Below are positions 1-8,896 of a stretch of DNA of 64,000 nucleotides, in pieces (the stretch's first letter is position 1; each line of letters opens with the position of its first letter). Made by a program: the position numbers and the translations under genes. Source of the DNA: Mucilaginibacter sp. 44-25 (lineage in GTDB: Bacteria > Bacteroidota > Bacteroidia > Sphingobacteriales > Sphingobacteriaceae); the NCBI GenBank assembly GCA_001898335.1, contig MKTS01000009.1, forward strand, positions 1-64,000, in the 5' to 3' direction. Below the pieces are notes generated by a model. It did not search any database and was not told the DNA's origin. It saw nothing but the letters and a program-made list of their open reading frames with translations.

Positions 1-137
1 CTAAAAAAGATATCGGTACCGCTGATACCAAAAAAGACATTGGAACCGCCGACACCAAAAAAGACATCGGTACTGCTGACACCAAGAAAGACATTGGAAC
101 CGCCGATACTAAAAAAGACATTGGCACTGCCGACTAA
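1..137 (+). CDS. 3' end of a KKDIGTADT-repeat protein (partial)
   Basis: Only the last 44 codons are in the window; the frame begins at base 3 and ends in TAA at 135-137. The visible protein is four full copies and one partial copy of the nine-residue unit KKDIGTADT. Codons vary between copies (GGT/GGA/GGC, ATC/ATT) while the residues do not, so the frame looks truly coding. No known domain can be assigned. The next small gene, 18 bases downstream, also ends in IGTAD, so the two are probably related or co-expressed. The N-terminus and any signal peptide lie outside the window. Confidence 0.6.
   Translation, partial: KKDIGTADTKKDIGTADTKKDIGTADTKKDIGTADTKKDIGTAD
3..134 (+). repeat. 27-nt in-frame tandem repeat, about 4.9 copies
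   Basis: Direct tandem repeat with a 27-nt period. Copies differ mostly at third codon positions and each encodes KKDIGTADT. It may extend upstream of the window. Confidence 0.9.
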
Positions 138-155
138 TACAAGTTTCTGATCTGT

Positions 156-332
156 ATGAAAAAACTGATAATTATTACTTTTATCATCTTATCTTCTGCT
201 GTTACCGCATTTTGCCTGGCGGCAAAATCCACATCTATAGGTTATAAGCCGGATAACAGAGAAATACGCAATGACTTTACCGGCAAAAACGTGGCTGATA
301 GACATCCGGCCGCTATAGGTACTGCCGATTAG
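156..332 (+). CDS. small secreted protein, 58 aa
   Basis: Short ORF starting at ATG 156 and ending at TAG 330-332. The N-terminus is MKKL followed by a hydrophobic stretch (residues 4-22) ending around CLAAKS, which looks like a signal peptide or membrane anchor. The remaining ~35 residues are hydrophilic and end in AAIGTAD, the same last five residues as the repeat protein just upstream. The gap between the genes is 18 bases and a hairpin follows, so they look like a two-gene unit. I do not recognise a family. A real gene is supported by the clean signal-like start, the shared C-terminus and the spacing. Confidence 0.55.
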   Translation: MKKLIIITFIILSSAVTAFCLAAKSTSIGYKPDNREIRNDFTGKNVADRHPAAIGTAD

Positions 333-349
333 TTACCGTATCTGTATAA

Positions 350-379
350 AAAATGCCCCGGCTTTTACGCGAGGCATCA
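350..379 (+). terminator. probable terminator after the GTAD genes
   Basis: Hairpin with arms ATGCCCCG (353-360) and CGAGGCAT (370-377), one mismatch, preceded by an A-run. The T-rich tail is weak. Confidence 0.45.
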
Positions 380-421
380 TTAAATAATTCCTAAAAATCG
401 GTATAATTTCAAAAACAGTTA

Positions 422-925
422 TTATAAAGCAGGCTTATTACCTGATTTAAACTGGCTGCAATTATCCAGCTGATATATTAAGGTATAGCCGGCATTGGTA
501 TCGGTAGTTTGCCTGCCATCAGCAGCCTTAACCTTCAATGGCTTTTGGGCCAGTTGCTGTGCGGTTAGCTTAAAAGCCAATTGAGTAGAATCCTTTGTAC
601 CCTCCTGCATAAAGTTCCAAACAGCGGTTATCTCATCGCCCGAAATTGTTCCTGTTAAAGTGCCTTTACGGCTATCTTTTTCTTTTGGCAGCCATTTCAT
701 CTCCCCGGTAATTTTGCTCCCCTTCTGCAGCAGGTGAATAGCAGTAGTATCCTGGTTATCTGTACCATCAGTACGCATGAAGCAATATTCCATATCCTGA
801 ACGGGTGTTTTCATGGCAGCATTGTTTTCCGTATCTACCTTTACAGAGTCGGCTGCTTTATTACTGTTGCTATTGCTTGTGCATGATGCAAGCGCTATGG
901 CGCAAATGGAAAAATACTTTTTCAT
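422..925 (-). CDS. putative lipoprotein, 167 aa
   Basis: The N-terminus MKKYFSICAIALASC is a lipoprotein signal with lipobox LASC and acylated Cys15, followed by a Ser/Asn-rich linker. The mature part is hydrophilic with alternating charged and aromatic residues and contains an EITAVWNF-type segment, as in small Bacteroidota beta-sandwich lipoproteins. No catalytic motif is visible. It is transcribed alone, with its promoter in the ~220 bp gap up to 1145. Function unknown. Confidence 0.7.
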   Translation of the reverse strand: MKKYFSICAIALASCTSNSNSNKAADSVKVDTENNAAMKTPVQDMEYCFMRTDGTDNQDTTAIHLLQKGSKITGEMKWLPKEKDSRKGTLTGTISGDEITAVWNFMQEGTKDSTQLAFKLTAQQLAQKPLKVKAADGRQTTDTNAGYTLIYQLDNCSQFKSGNKPAL

Positions 926-1145
926 AAGGTGTATTTACTTTTCGGCAGTACTGTTTTTTAAATTCCTTGATAGTGTTTATCAAACGTAACAATACTATAA
1001 CTACGCTGGTTTAAATTTGTTAGTTAAGTATTATTACATATATTGCCGCAGAAAAACTTTAAATGCTTGTTTATGCACAAAATAACCGCATAAATAAACA
1101 AAAAGCTAATTATACAGTTACTTACAAAAAACAAAAAACTTAAAC

Positions 1146-1364
1146 ATGGCAGCAAAAAAAGAAGGCGCTATTACCGCCTACTCAGTAAAAACAAAAACTA
1201 AGAACGTACCAATGATTGATCCTGTTATTGACGTAAAATCAGGCAGATACATTGCTACCGGTAAAGATAGCGAAGGCAACAAAATGGCTGCTATTATGGG
1301 CAAAGCCACTGCCGAAGAGCATATTAAAAACGGCAACGCCAAAAAAGGTACTGGCTGGGAATAA
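1146..1364 (+). CDS. small conserved-looking protein, 72 aa
   Basis: A 72-residue Lys/Ala/Gly-rich cytosolic protein starting MAAKKEGAITAYSVK, with no signal peptide or membrane segment. A long AT-rich upstream region and a strong bidirectional terminator directly after it make this an independent transcription unit. Good codon structure and the terminator support a real gene. I do not recognise a characterised family, and the ORF on the opposite strand here is a shadow. Confidence 0.7.
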   Translation: MAAKKEGAITAYSVKTKTKNVPMIDPVIDVKSGRYIATGKDSEGNKMAAIMGKATAEEHIKNGNAKKGTGWE

Positions 1365-1385
1365 TCATCATTCAGCAATCAAACA

Positions 1386-1417
1386 AAAATGCCCGCTTGA
1401 TTTAAGCGGGCATTTTG
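1386..1417. terminator. bidirectional terminator
   Basis: Perfect 10-bp stem ATGCCCGCTT (1389-1398) / AAGCGGGCAT (1404-1413) with A-run before and T-run after, between convergent genes ending at 1364 and 1425. Confidence 0.9.
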
Positions 1418-1424
1418 TTTAATG

Positions 1425-1895
1425 CTACTTCCAGTTTTTATAAGGGTTAACAGATAAGGCAGCGTTAGTGTATCTCCCATCATCACTTACCTCCTTAGTA
1501 ACCCATTCAGGTTTCTCAAAAACCTCCTCTTCGCTGTCCAGTTCAATTTCTGCTACAATAAGTCCTGTATTGTCACCCTCAAAAACGTCAACCTCCCATA
1601 AATGCCCGTTGAGGGATATGTTGTACCTTACTTTTTCAACAACCGATGTGGTAAAATCTTTCAGTATTTCTATACCGTCAGCGAGAGGTATTTCGTACTC
1701 ATACTCGCTTCTGCTTATACCTTTGGTACCACCTTTTAAAGTAATATAAGCTGCTGTTCCGGTAACGCGTAATCTTACTGTACGGTCCTTATCATTTACA
1801 ATATAACCTTGTCGGTATACATCGCCCTCAGGTTTATTCACTAATGACCATTTATCATGGTTAACCAAAAATTTGCGTTCAATTTCTATCCCCAT
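1425..1895 (-). CDS. CYTH domain protein (inorganic triphosphatase/adenylate cyclase-like)
   Basis: A 156-residue single-domain CYTH protein. The diagnostic ExExK motif is at the extreme N-terminus (Glu4-Glu6-Lys8 in GIEIERKFLV), followed by the expected alternation of charged beta-strands (RLRVTG, YITLKGG, EYEYEIPL). CYTH proteins of this size bind metal-triphosphate in a beta-tunnel, and most characterised bacterial ones hydrolyse inorganic triphosphate. The exact substrate cannot be read from sequence. It is monocistronic and convergent with the 72-aa gene. Confidence 0.85.
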   Translation of the reverse strand: MGIEIERKFLVNHDKWSLVNKPEGDVYRQGYIVNDKDRTVRLRVTGTAAYITLKGGTKGISRSEYEYEIPLADGIEILKDFTTSVVEKVRYNISLNGHLWEVDVFEGDNTGLIVAEIELDSEEEVFEKPEWVTKEVSDDGRYTNAALSVNPYKNWK

Positions 1896-2050
1896 TGTAG
1901 CGTTTATTTTACAGCAATAAATTTTAAAAAAATCGTTTATGTTATGGTTGTTATGCCTCTCAAAATAGTTAACAGATGTTAAAACCAGCCCTCGTTACCC
2001 CGCAATAAAACAAATGTTTTTATATTAGCCAAGCCTACTATCATTAAAAT

Positions 2051-4771
2051 ATGAGCGCGAAAAGATTTACCCTGCTTCTGTTTATTTTTATTTCTTCATT
2101 TACCAAAGTATTTGCCCAGCGCGATACTATAGGTATTAAAACCATTGTAACCAAAACCGCTCAATATATAAATGCTTACCCTATTGAAAAAGTTTACCTG
2201 CATTTAGATAAACCTTACTACACCGCTGGCGACACCATCTGGTTTAAGGCCTATGTAACTATTGACAGGCATCAACCTACCGTTTTAAGCAATATTGTTT
2301 ATGTGGATATTGCTAATGAGCAGGATTCACTTGTAAAAATTTTAAAATTACCTGTGGTAAATGGCGTGGCCAACGGTAACATTTTGCTGCCGCCAGATGT
2401 ATACAAACAAGGAAATTACCATTTGAGGGCATACACCCAATGGATGCGCAATTTTGATACGGATTATTATTTTAATAAAAATATTACCATTGGCAACGCT
2501 ATACAGGAAAACATCAACTCTGCCATTGATTTTAAGAAGAATGCCTCAACAGCCAACAAACCGGTAGCGGTTATCACTTATAAGGAAACCGGTGGAGCTC
2601 CTGTTATTAATAGAAAAATAAGCTGGAGCATTGTAAATACTAATGGTGATGAACTGGCCAAGGGTAAAGGCACAACAGACGCGACCGGTAATTATACCGT
2701 TAGCCTTACCGATGCCACTAACCTGCAAAATGCTACACTTGTTGCCAATCTGGAAACAGGTAAAAAGGAAAAGCTCGACCGGTTTTCGCTAAAAGGCGCG
2801 GGCGCGGGTTATGATGTTCAGTTTTTCCCGGAGGGCGGTGAACTTACCATGGGCGTACGTTCCAGGATCGCTTATAAAGCGATCAACTCAAATGGCCTGG
2901 GTATTGATGTAAAAGGAACCGTAACAGATAACACCGGCGCAACCATTGCGAATATACAGCCACAACACCTGGGCATGGGTGCATTTGTTTTATTGCCCGA
3001 AGATGGTAAAAGCTATAAGGCAAATATTACCTTTCCCGACGGTTCAAGCCAGGTATTTGATCTGCCACGTATAAGACCATCCGGAATAAGCATGTCTGTT
3101 TATGATGCCGACGCCAATAACCTTGGTATAAAGCTATCCGCAAATGAGCCCTACTTTAACGCTAATAAAGACAAGGTATATTATATTATCGCACAAAATG
3201 GCGGCGCTATATATTTTGCAGCGCAAACGGCATTAAACACACAAAGCTACAGCGCCAACATTCCTAAAGATAAATTCCCTACAGGTGTATTACAATTGAG
3301 CCTGATGAGCGAACGAGGCGTAATACTGGCCGAGCGTATCGTTTTCATACAACATAACGACGAACTTAACCTGTCACTAAACACCGATAAAAAAGTTTTT
3401 ACAACCCGCCAAAAAGTACGCCTGGTTGTATTAGCCAAAAAGGGCGCGGCTCCTGTAAGCGGTAACTTCTCAGTTTCCGTAGTTGATGAAAGTAAGGTAC
3501 CTTTTGATGAGGATAACGAAAATACCATACTTTCAAACCTGCTGCTTACATCAGAAATAAAGGGATATATTGAAAAGCCCAATTATTACTTCCTGAGCAA
3601 AAACGCCAATGCTGCAGCCGATCTGGATATCCTGATGCTTACACAGGGTTATCGCCGTCTATCATACCGGAATATCATATTAAATAAACTCCCCCAGATC
3701 ATGTTGCAGCCTGAGCAAAATGGCTTGCAGATCAGCGGTATGATCCGCAACACATCGGCCGTTCCCGTGCCTAAGGCTAACCTGCGTATACAAATACCCA
3801 TAAAAAAATATTTTGCCGAAACGCTTACTGATATGGATGGCAATTTCAGGTTTACAAAGCTGGACTTCCCCGACTCGGCTGATATTACGCTTAATGCACG
3901 AGGCAACGTTAACAGCCGCAACCTGGTGATCACCGTGAACGGCGAACCCTACCAACCGGCTACAAAAAACGTTAACGCTGGCGATGAGGTACCGGACATT
4001 GATAATGCCTTTAAAAACCTGCTTGCCAACAGTAAGAAGCAATATGATAATACGCACACTTTAAAAGAAGTAGTAATTAAGGCTAAAGCGATAGTAAAGA
4101 AACCAAGCCACACCGATTACAGCGCTTTAACCGGCTTGCCTATGATGGCAGACCAGGCTATATCTGGTGAAAGGCTTAAAGATTGCCCCAATCTGTACAT
4201 ATGTGTTCAAACTGCGTTTTTAGGCGTTTTTGTTGAGAATAATAATATGTACCTGTCAAAAAACATGTCAAATTCCAACAAGCTGCCTGTGCAGATATTT
4301 GTAAACGGGCAACCGGTTGATTACAGCTTTTTAAATACCATAGCAGGTAAAGAAGTTGAAACTATTGAGGTTTTTAAAACGGATGGTGTAAGCTCGCTAA
4401 ACAGGATATATCAATCCGATGGTATCGTTTCCATCATCACCAAGAAACCTCCCGTGGGGCAAAAGGTAACTTATCAGCAATTACAGGATATGCTGCCAAA
4501 AGGTAATATTATCACCTTTAAGGGGCTTGGATATGCTGTTGCACGTGAGTTTTATTCGCCTAAATATGATGTTTTAAAGCAAGGCGCCTTTGGCGGCGAC
4601 CTGCGCAGCACCATATACTGGAACCCTAAAGTAAAAACAGATAAAATAACCGGCGCTACCTCGCTTGAATTTTTCAATGCCGATGGCAGGGGTACCTACA
4701 GGGCAACTATAGAAGGCTTTGATGCTGATGGTAATCTGGGGCGCTACATTTATCGCTACACCGTTAAATAG
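2051..4771 (+). CDS. secreted MG2-domain / TonB-plug-like protein, 906 aa
   Basis: Signal peptide (residues 1-22, ending VFAQ) followed by an alpha-2-macroglobulin-like MG2 segment with the typical EKVYLHLDKPYYTAGDTIWF-type signature at about 43-65. Further Ig/MG-like repeats follow. A carboxypeptidase-regulatory-like fold lies near residues 575-630 (ISGMIRNTSAVPVPKANLRI). The C-terminal ~250 residues resemble a TonB-receptor plug (VQIFVNGQPVDY, VETIEVFKTDG, GIVSIITKK). No 22-strand beta-barrel follows the plug, so it is not a transporter by itself. This architecture is common in Bacteroidota and usually unassigned in function; a periplasmic or surface role is inferred. Transcribed alone. Confidence 0.85.
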   Translation: MSAKRFTLLLFIFISSFTKVFAQRDTIGIKTIVTKTAQYINAYPIEKVYLHLDKPYYTAGDTIWFKAYVTIDRHQPTVLSNIVYVDIANEQDSLVKILKLPVVNGVANGNILLPPDVYKQGNYHLRAYTQWMRNFDTDYYFNKNITIGNAIQENINSAIDFKKNASTANKPVAVITYKETGGAPVINRKISWSIVNTNGDELAKGKGTTDATGNYTVSLTDATNLQNATLVANLETGKKEKLDRFSLKGAGAGYDVQFFPEGGELTMGVRSRIAYKAINSNGLGIDVKGTVTDNTGATIANIQPQHLGMGAFVLLPEDGKSYKANITFPDGSSQVFDLPRIRPSGISMSVYDADANNLGIKLSANEPYFNANKDKVYYIIAQNGGAIYFAAQTALNTQSYSANIPKDKFPTGVLQLSLMSERGVILAERIVFIQHNDELNLSLNTDKKVFTTRQKVRLVVLAKKGAAPVSGNFSVSVVDESKVPFDEDNENTILSNLLLTSEIKGYIEKPNYYFLSKNANAAADLDILMLTQGYRRLSYRNIILNKLPQIMLQPEQNGLQISGMIRNTSAVPVPKANLRIQIPIKKYFAETLTDMDGNFRFTKLDFPDSADITLNARGNVNSRNLVITVNGEPYQPATKNVNAGDEVPDIDNAFKNLLANSKKQYDNTHTLKEVVIKAKAIVKKPSHTDYSALTGLPMMADQAISGERLKDCPNLYICVQTAFLGVFVENNNMYLSKNMSNSNKLPVQIFVNGQPVDYSFLNTIAGKEVETIEVFKTDGVSSLNRIYQSDGIVSIITKKPPVGQKVTYQQLQDMLPKGNIITFKGLGYAVAREFYSPKYDVLKQGAFGGDLRSTIYWNPKVKTDKITGATSLEFFNADGRGTYRATIEGFDADGNLGRYIYRYTVK

Positions 4772-4827
4772 GCTATAATCGGTGCAATAATAATTTGGTA
4801 TATTTAGGTTGATTAAACCTGAATATC

Positions 4828-5232
4828 ATGAACACTGCTTTTATTAATGTACCCGCGATTTTGGTGGCGGCGTTATCGGGCTTTGCTGTTGGCGGCCTGT
4901 GGTATGCCCCTCCTGTTTTTGGGAAAGCCTGGATGGCTGACAACCAGCTATCAACCGAACAGATACAAGAAGGTAACAAGGGTAAAATATTTGGCTTTAC
5001 GGCCTTCTTTTCGTTACTAATGGCTATTAACCTGGCCATGTTCCTGGCCGATGATAAAACCACCGTAACCTGGGGCGCAACCGCCGGCTTCCTTGCCGGG
5101 TTATGGACGTTTAGCGCCATTGCCATACACAGCCTTTTTGAACTAAAAAGCTGGCGACTCATCTTTATCAATGGAGGCTATAGTGTAGTTACCCTCACGC
5201 TGATGGGCGCAATTACAGGCTTATGGCGATAA
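4828..5232 (+). CDS. DUF1761 family membrane protein
   Basis: A 134-residue protein with four hydrophobic helices. It opens with the family pattern of a short N-terminus, a helix rich in small residues (AILVAALSGFAVGGLWY), then a YAPPVFGKAWM-like loop, and ends with a helix followed by the short tail GLWR. Length and motif order fit DUF1761, an uncharacterised inner-membrane family. The neighbouring genes give no functional clue. Confidence 0.85.
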   Translation: MNTAFINVPAILVAALSGFAVGGLWYAPPVFGKAWMADNQLSTEQIQEGNKGKIFGFTAFFSLLMAINLAMFLADDKTTVTWGATAGFLAGLWTFSAIAIHSLFELKSWRLIFINGGYSVVTLTLMGAITGLWR

Positions 5233-5348
5233 TTATATGCCTATAATGGTTATGTGTTTTCGCGAATATTAAATGACAGTTTAATGAAGCAATTACCGAA
5301 CAATAATAGTTGCTTAGCGTTATTTAAATCTATCATTGGCAGATATTT

Positions 5349-6218
5349 ATGAACAACAACACAACAACATTGCCGTCAACATTTACCATTGGCGGCGAAT
5401 TAACAGTTAACCGCCTCGGCTATGGGGCTATGCGTATAACCGGTAAAGGCATTTGGGGCCCTCCTAAAGATAAAGACGAAGCGATAAGAGTATTGAAACG
5501 CGCTGTTGAACTTGGCGTAAATTTTATTGATACGGCAGATAGCTATGGCCCGCATATCTCTGAGGAACTGATTGCCGAAGCGCTATATCCGTATCCGCAG
5601 GGATTGGTAATTGGCACCAAAGGCGGCTTGCTACGTACCGGCCCCGACCAATGGCCTGTTGATGCCAGCCCTAAACATTTGAAAGAGGCGTTAGAAGGCA
5701 GTTTAAAGCGACTGAAACTTGACCAGATAGATCTGTACCAGTTACACCGGATAGATCCTAATGTGCCTGCCGAACAGAGCTTTGAATTTTTGCGTGAAGT
5801 ACAACAGGAAGGTAAAATAGTGCATATTGGCCTGTCCGAAGTAGATGTTGACGCTATTAAAAAAGCGCAGGATTACTTCGAAGTAGTATCTGTTCAAAAC
5901 ATGTATAGCGTGGATAACCGTAAATGGGAAGGCGTATTGAACTATTGTGAGGATAATGATATTGCTTTTATCCCATGGTACCCGTTGAGCGGCGGCAATG
6001 TAACCGCTCATGAAATACTACAAAAGATAGCGGATAAGCACAATGCCACCATACACCAAATTGCCCTTAACTGGTTGTTGAACCATTCAAAAAACATATT
6101 GCTGATACCGGGCACCTCAAGCGTGGCGCACCTCGAAGAAAATATGCAATCGGCAAATATCAGGTTAGATGAAGAGGATATGGACCAATTGGACGGCATA
6201 GCCCCACCTGTAGGCTAA
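5349..6218 (+). CDS. aldo/keto reductase
   Basis: A 289-residue (beta/alpha)8 NADPH-dependent oxidoreductase. The catalytic tetrad is visible: Asp and Tyr in DTADSYG, Lys in GTKGG and His in YQLHRID. The C-terminal phosphate-binding portion (IPGTSSVAHLEENMQSANI) is intact. It resembles the stand-alone YajO/PdxI-like class that reduces small aldehydes, but the substrate is not evident. A strong terminator follows at 6232. Confidence 0.92.
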   Translation: MNNNTTTLPSTFTIGGELTVNRLGYGAMRITGKGIWGPPKDKDEAIRVLKRAVELGVNFIDTADSYGPHISEELIAEALYPYPQGLVIGTKGGLLRTGPDQWPVDASPKHLKEALEGSLKRLKLDQIDLYQLHRIDPNVPAEQSFEFLREVQQEGKIVHIGLSEVDVDAIKKAQDYFEVVSVQNMYSVDNRKWEGVLNYCEDNDIAFIPWYPLSGGNVTAHEILQKIADKHNATIHQIALNWLLNHSKNILLIPGTSSVAHLEENMQSANIRLDEEDMDQLDGIAPPVG

Positions 6219-6231
6219 TCAACTCTTAAAT

Positions 6232-6264
6232 AAAAAATGCCTCCCTTAACGGAGGCATTTTTTA
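6232..6264 (+). terminator. intrinsic terminator
   Basis: Stem ATGCCTCC (6237-6244) / GGAGGCAT (6251-6258), A-run before and a run of T after, 15 bases past the aldo/keto reductase stop codon. Confidence 0.9.
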
Positions 6265-6283
6265 TTATGATTAAATTGCAGGC

Positions 6284-6682
6284 GTGAAAAGTAAAGAAGA
6301 TATCCTGCAAAAATATTATACCTACACACCGGATGGCATCCCCGAGATCAATCATTCGGGCTTGCTTAAGGCGATGGAAGAATATCGCCTTGAAGCAGAA
6401 GAAGCGGCTTTTAAAGCCGCACGGGAAATGCAACAGCAGCAGTACCAATATCCAACATTTAAAGAATATAAGGAAAGCCTCGCAGCACAACCAATCCAGG
6501 TAAGTGAAAGTGATAAAATAAAGCTGATAGCCGATAGTATTGTTGAACAGTTCCTACCCTCGGACCCTGCTACTTTAAACTTCTCATTCAATTTCAGAAC
6601 AGAGGGAAAATCTTACACGGCATTTTACGCCCGTAACCAGCAAGGATATTGGGAGTACCAGTCTTATACGCCGGGCAGTTAA
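6284..6682 (+). CDS. hypothetical protein, 132 aa (GTG start)
   Basis: Soluble, charged protein starting with GTG (MKSKEDILQKYY). A long Glu/Ala-rich helix covers residues 25-50, and a C-terminal half rich in aromatics (LNFSFNFRTEGKSYTAFY) looks like a small beta-sheet. No signal peptide. The stop codon overlaps the stop of the convergent YCII gene by four bases (TTAA at 6679-6682). Family not recognised. Confidence 0.65.
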   Translation: MKSKEDILQKYYTYTPDGIPEINHSGLLKAMEEYRLEAEEAAFKAAREMQQQQYQYPTFKEYKESLAAQPIQVSESDKIKLIADSIVEQFLPSDPATLNFSFNFRTEGKSYTAFYARNQQGYWEYQSYTPGS

Positions 6683-6978
6683 ATATTAGCTACTTTAAAA
6701 GGTTTTACATCAACCGTTTCCCAAACCTGCTGAGTAATGTAAGGTTCGCGCTGCTTCCAGGCCTCCAGTTGTTCTTCGCTCTCAAACTGTAATATCATTA
6801 CCGAACCAATCATTCGGCCATCATCATCCAGCATAGCACCGGCAAAAACATAATTACCACTTTCTTTAAGTTCCTTAGCGCCATCGAGGTGGTGCGGCCT
6901 AACGTTCATACGGCGTTCATAGGCGCCTTCGTCGGTAAAATCATATGCGGTTACGAGATACTGGTTCATATGCGTCAT
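6679..6978 (-). CDS. YciI family protein
   Basis: A 99-residue ferredoxin-like alpha/beta protein of the YCII family: an N-terminal YLVTAYDFTD strand, RPHHLDGAKELKESG helix, GAMLDDDGRMIGSVMIL and a closing FKVANI. The conserved His (RPHHL) and Asp (LDDDG) proposed as active-site residues are both present. The MTHM start gives the family length; the inner Met is an alternative. Biochemical role unknown. Confidence 0.88.
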   Translation of the reverse strand: MTHMNQYLVTAYDFTDEGAYERRMNVRPHHLDGAKELKESGNYVFAGAMLDDDGRMIGSVMILQFESEEQLEAWKQREPYITQQVWETVDVKPFKVANI

Positions 6979-7112
6979 TTTTTAAAATTAACAAATAATG
7001 TGGTCTTGTGTTTATAAGTCCCGGAGGTCATTAAAATAATTTTTTCGGTTAAACATCGGAATAACTGTATAATTTACAATATTTGTTTTCCCAATTATTA
7101 TACCTGGAAAAA

Positions 7113-8282
7113 ATGAAAGCCGATCTGCAAAAGCAATTCTTTGAACAATATGGTAAACATGCCGATGAAACCTTTTTTTCACCTGGCAGGGTTAATCTTA
7201 TTGGCGAACATATAGATTACAATGGGGGGCTGGTGATGCCTTGCGCTATTACCTTTGGTACTTACCTTTTAGTAGCGTTTAATAATGATCATGTTTTTCG
7301 TTTCAAGAGCCTGAACTTTAAGGAAGAAACGGAAGTTTCCGTAAATGCAGAACACCGTAAAACAGGAGAAACCTGGTATAATTACCCGCTGGGTGTCATT
7401 AATTATTTCCAGCAATCCGGCAAAGAACTGCGCGGGTTAGACCTATTGTTTTTCGGAGACATCCCTATCGGTTCGGGTTTATCTTCATCAGCATCTATTG
7501 AAGTGGTTACCGCCTTTGCCTTAAATGAGCTTTTTAGTGCCGGTTATAACAAGCTTGAACTGGTTAAGCTGGCCCAATCTGTTGAGAATAAATTTATAGG
7601 CGTTAGCTGCGGTATTATGGACCAGTTTGCCGTAGCATTCGGTGAAAAGGATAAAGCCCTGAAACTGGATTGCAACACGCTTGCCTATGAAGCGGTTGAC
7701 AGCAACCTGGGCGACTATGTACTGGCTATCATCAATACCAATAAACCACGTAAACTGGCCGAATCAAAATACAACGAGCGGGTACAGGAATGCCAAACAG
7801 CCTTAACAGCTTTACAGCAGGAACTCAATATTACCTACCTGTGCGATATCAACAGCGATACCTTTAACCAACATAAACATTTAATAACAGACCCTACCGT
7901 TCAAAAGCGCGCACAGCACGTGGTTGAAGAAAACGACCGTGTAAAAAAAGCCGCCGAAGCTTTGAATAACAATGACCTTAACGGCTTTGGAAAGTTGATG
8001 TATGCCTCGCATGATTCCCTACGCGACCTTTATGAAGTAAGCGGAACAGAACTGGATACGGTGGTAGAATATGCTAAAACTAACCCAGATGTTGCCGGGG
8101 CGCGCATGACAGGCGCTGGCTTTGGCGGCTGCGCCATAGCCCTGGTGAAGGGTGATGCCTTTAAGCGCTTTAGCGGTGATGTAATTGCGTATTACACCGA
8201 AAAAATCGGTTACGCACCATCAGTGTATAGTTCCCTTATTGGTGATGGGGTTGGCGTACTTAAAGAGCAGGTAAAATCGTAA
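7113..8282 (+). CDS. galK: galactokinase
   Basis: GHMP-superfamily kinase that phosphorylates galactose at C1 (Leloir pathway). The signature SPGRVNLIGEHIDYNGG is near the N-terminus, the ATP-binding GSGLSSSAS motif lies mid-protein and the third motif is ARMTGAGFGGCA. I start at ATG 7113 (389 aa), which puts the GRVNLIGEH motif where the family has it. An upstream TTG at 7083 would add ten residues with no counterpart. No galT or galE is adjacent, so galK stands alone here. Confidence 0.95.
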   Translation: MKADLQKQFFEQYGKHADETFFSPGRVNLIGEHIDYNGGLVMPCAITFGTYLLVAFNNDHVFRFKSLNFKEETEVSVNAEHRKTGETWYNYPLGVINYFQQSGKELRGLDLLFFGDIPIGSGLSSSASIEVVTAFALNELFSAGYNKLELVKLAQSVENKFIGVSCGIMDQFAVAFGEKDKALKLDCNTLAYEAVDSNLGDYVLAIINTNKPRKLAESKYNERVQECQTALTALQQELNITYLCDINSDTFNQHKHLITDPTVQKRAQHVVEENDRVKKAAEALNNNDLNGFGKLMYASHDSLRDLYEVSGTELDTVVEYAKTNPDVAGARMTGAGFGGCAIALVKGDAFKRFSGDVIAYYTEKIGYAPSVYSSLIGDGVGVLKEQVKS

Positions 8283-8308
8283 TTTAGCGGTTTTATGTTT
8301 TTAAGCTC

Positions 8309-8842
8309 ATGCGCAAATTAAAACTCGACGAACTTAACCGTGCAACCATAGCCGAATTTAAGGAACAGCAAAAACTGCCCGTAGCCGTTGTGCTGGATAA
8401 TGTGCGCAGTATGCACAACATCGGTTCCATATTCCGTACTTCTGACGGGTTTGCTGTTGAACAAGTATGCCTCTGTGGTATTACCGCGCAGCCTCCGCAC
8501 CGCGAAATTGAGAAAACCGCGCTTGGTGCTACCAACGCTGTAGATTGGGTTTATGATGAAAACACGGTTGATGCCGTAAGCCGGCTAAGAGCAGATGGCT
8601 ACAAAATAATTGCCATTGAACAGGCCGAGAACAGCACTATGCTTAACAACTTTGAGCCCAACGCCGGTGAAAAATATGCCCTGATATTCGGTAATGAGGT
8701 TAACGGTGTAAGCGATGAAGTAATGGCGCTGATAGATGGTTGTATAGAAATACCCCAATTTGGCACCAAACACTCCTTTAATATTGTAGTATCGGCAGGT
8801 ATAGTATTGTGGGATTTCTACGCCAAAATAGTTCATGGCTGA
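8309..8842 (+). CDS. TrmH/SpoU family RNA methyltransferase
   Basis: A 177-residue SPOUT methyltransferase that 2'-O-methylates RNA ribose using SAM. The trefoil-knot motifs are present: motif 1 LDNVRSMHNIGSIFRTSDGF, motif 2 ALIFGNEVNGVSDEV and motif 3 IPQFGTKHSFNIVVSAGIVLW. It lacks an N-terminal substrate-binding extension, so the RNA target (tRNA or rRNA) cannot be assigned. It starts 26 bases after galK and may be co-transcribed with it. Confidence 0.92.
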   Translation: MRKLKLDELNRATIAEFKEQQKLPVAVVLDNVRSMHNIGSIFRTSDGFAVEQVCLCGITAQPPHREIEKTALGATNAVDWVYDENTVDAVSRLRADGYKIIAIEQAENSTMLNNFEPNAGEKYALIFGNEVNGVSDEVMALIDGCIEIPQFGTKHSFNIVVSAGIVLWDFYAKIVHG

Positions 8843-8896
8843 TGGATTGACCTTGAAAATTTTTCTATAATTTAGTGAGCACCTGATCAATTGAAT

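Noticed and set aside
3..134. Possible CRISPR or non-coding tandem array
   Set aside because: The period is 27 nt with no spacers, variation is at third codon positions and the frame is open to a stop codon.
7083..7112. TTG start for galK
   Set aside because: It adds ten residues before a normal galactokinase N-terminus; ATG 7113 fits the family.
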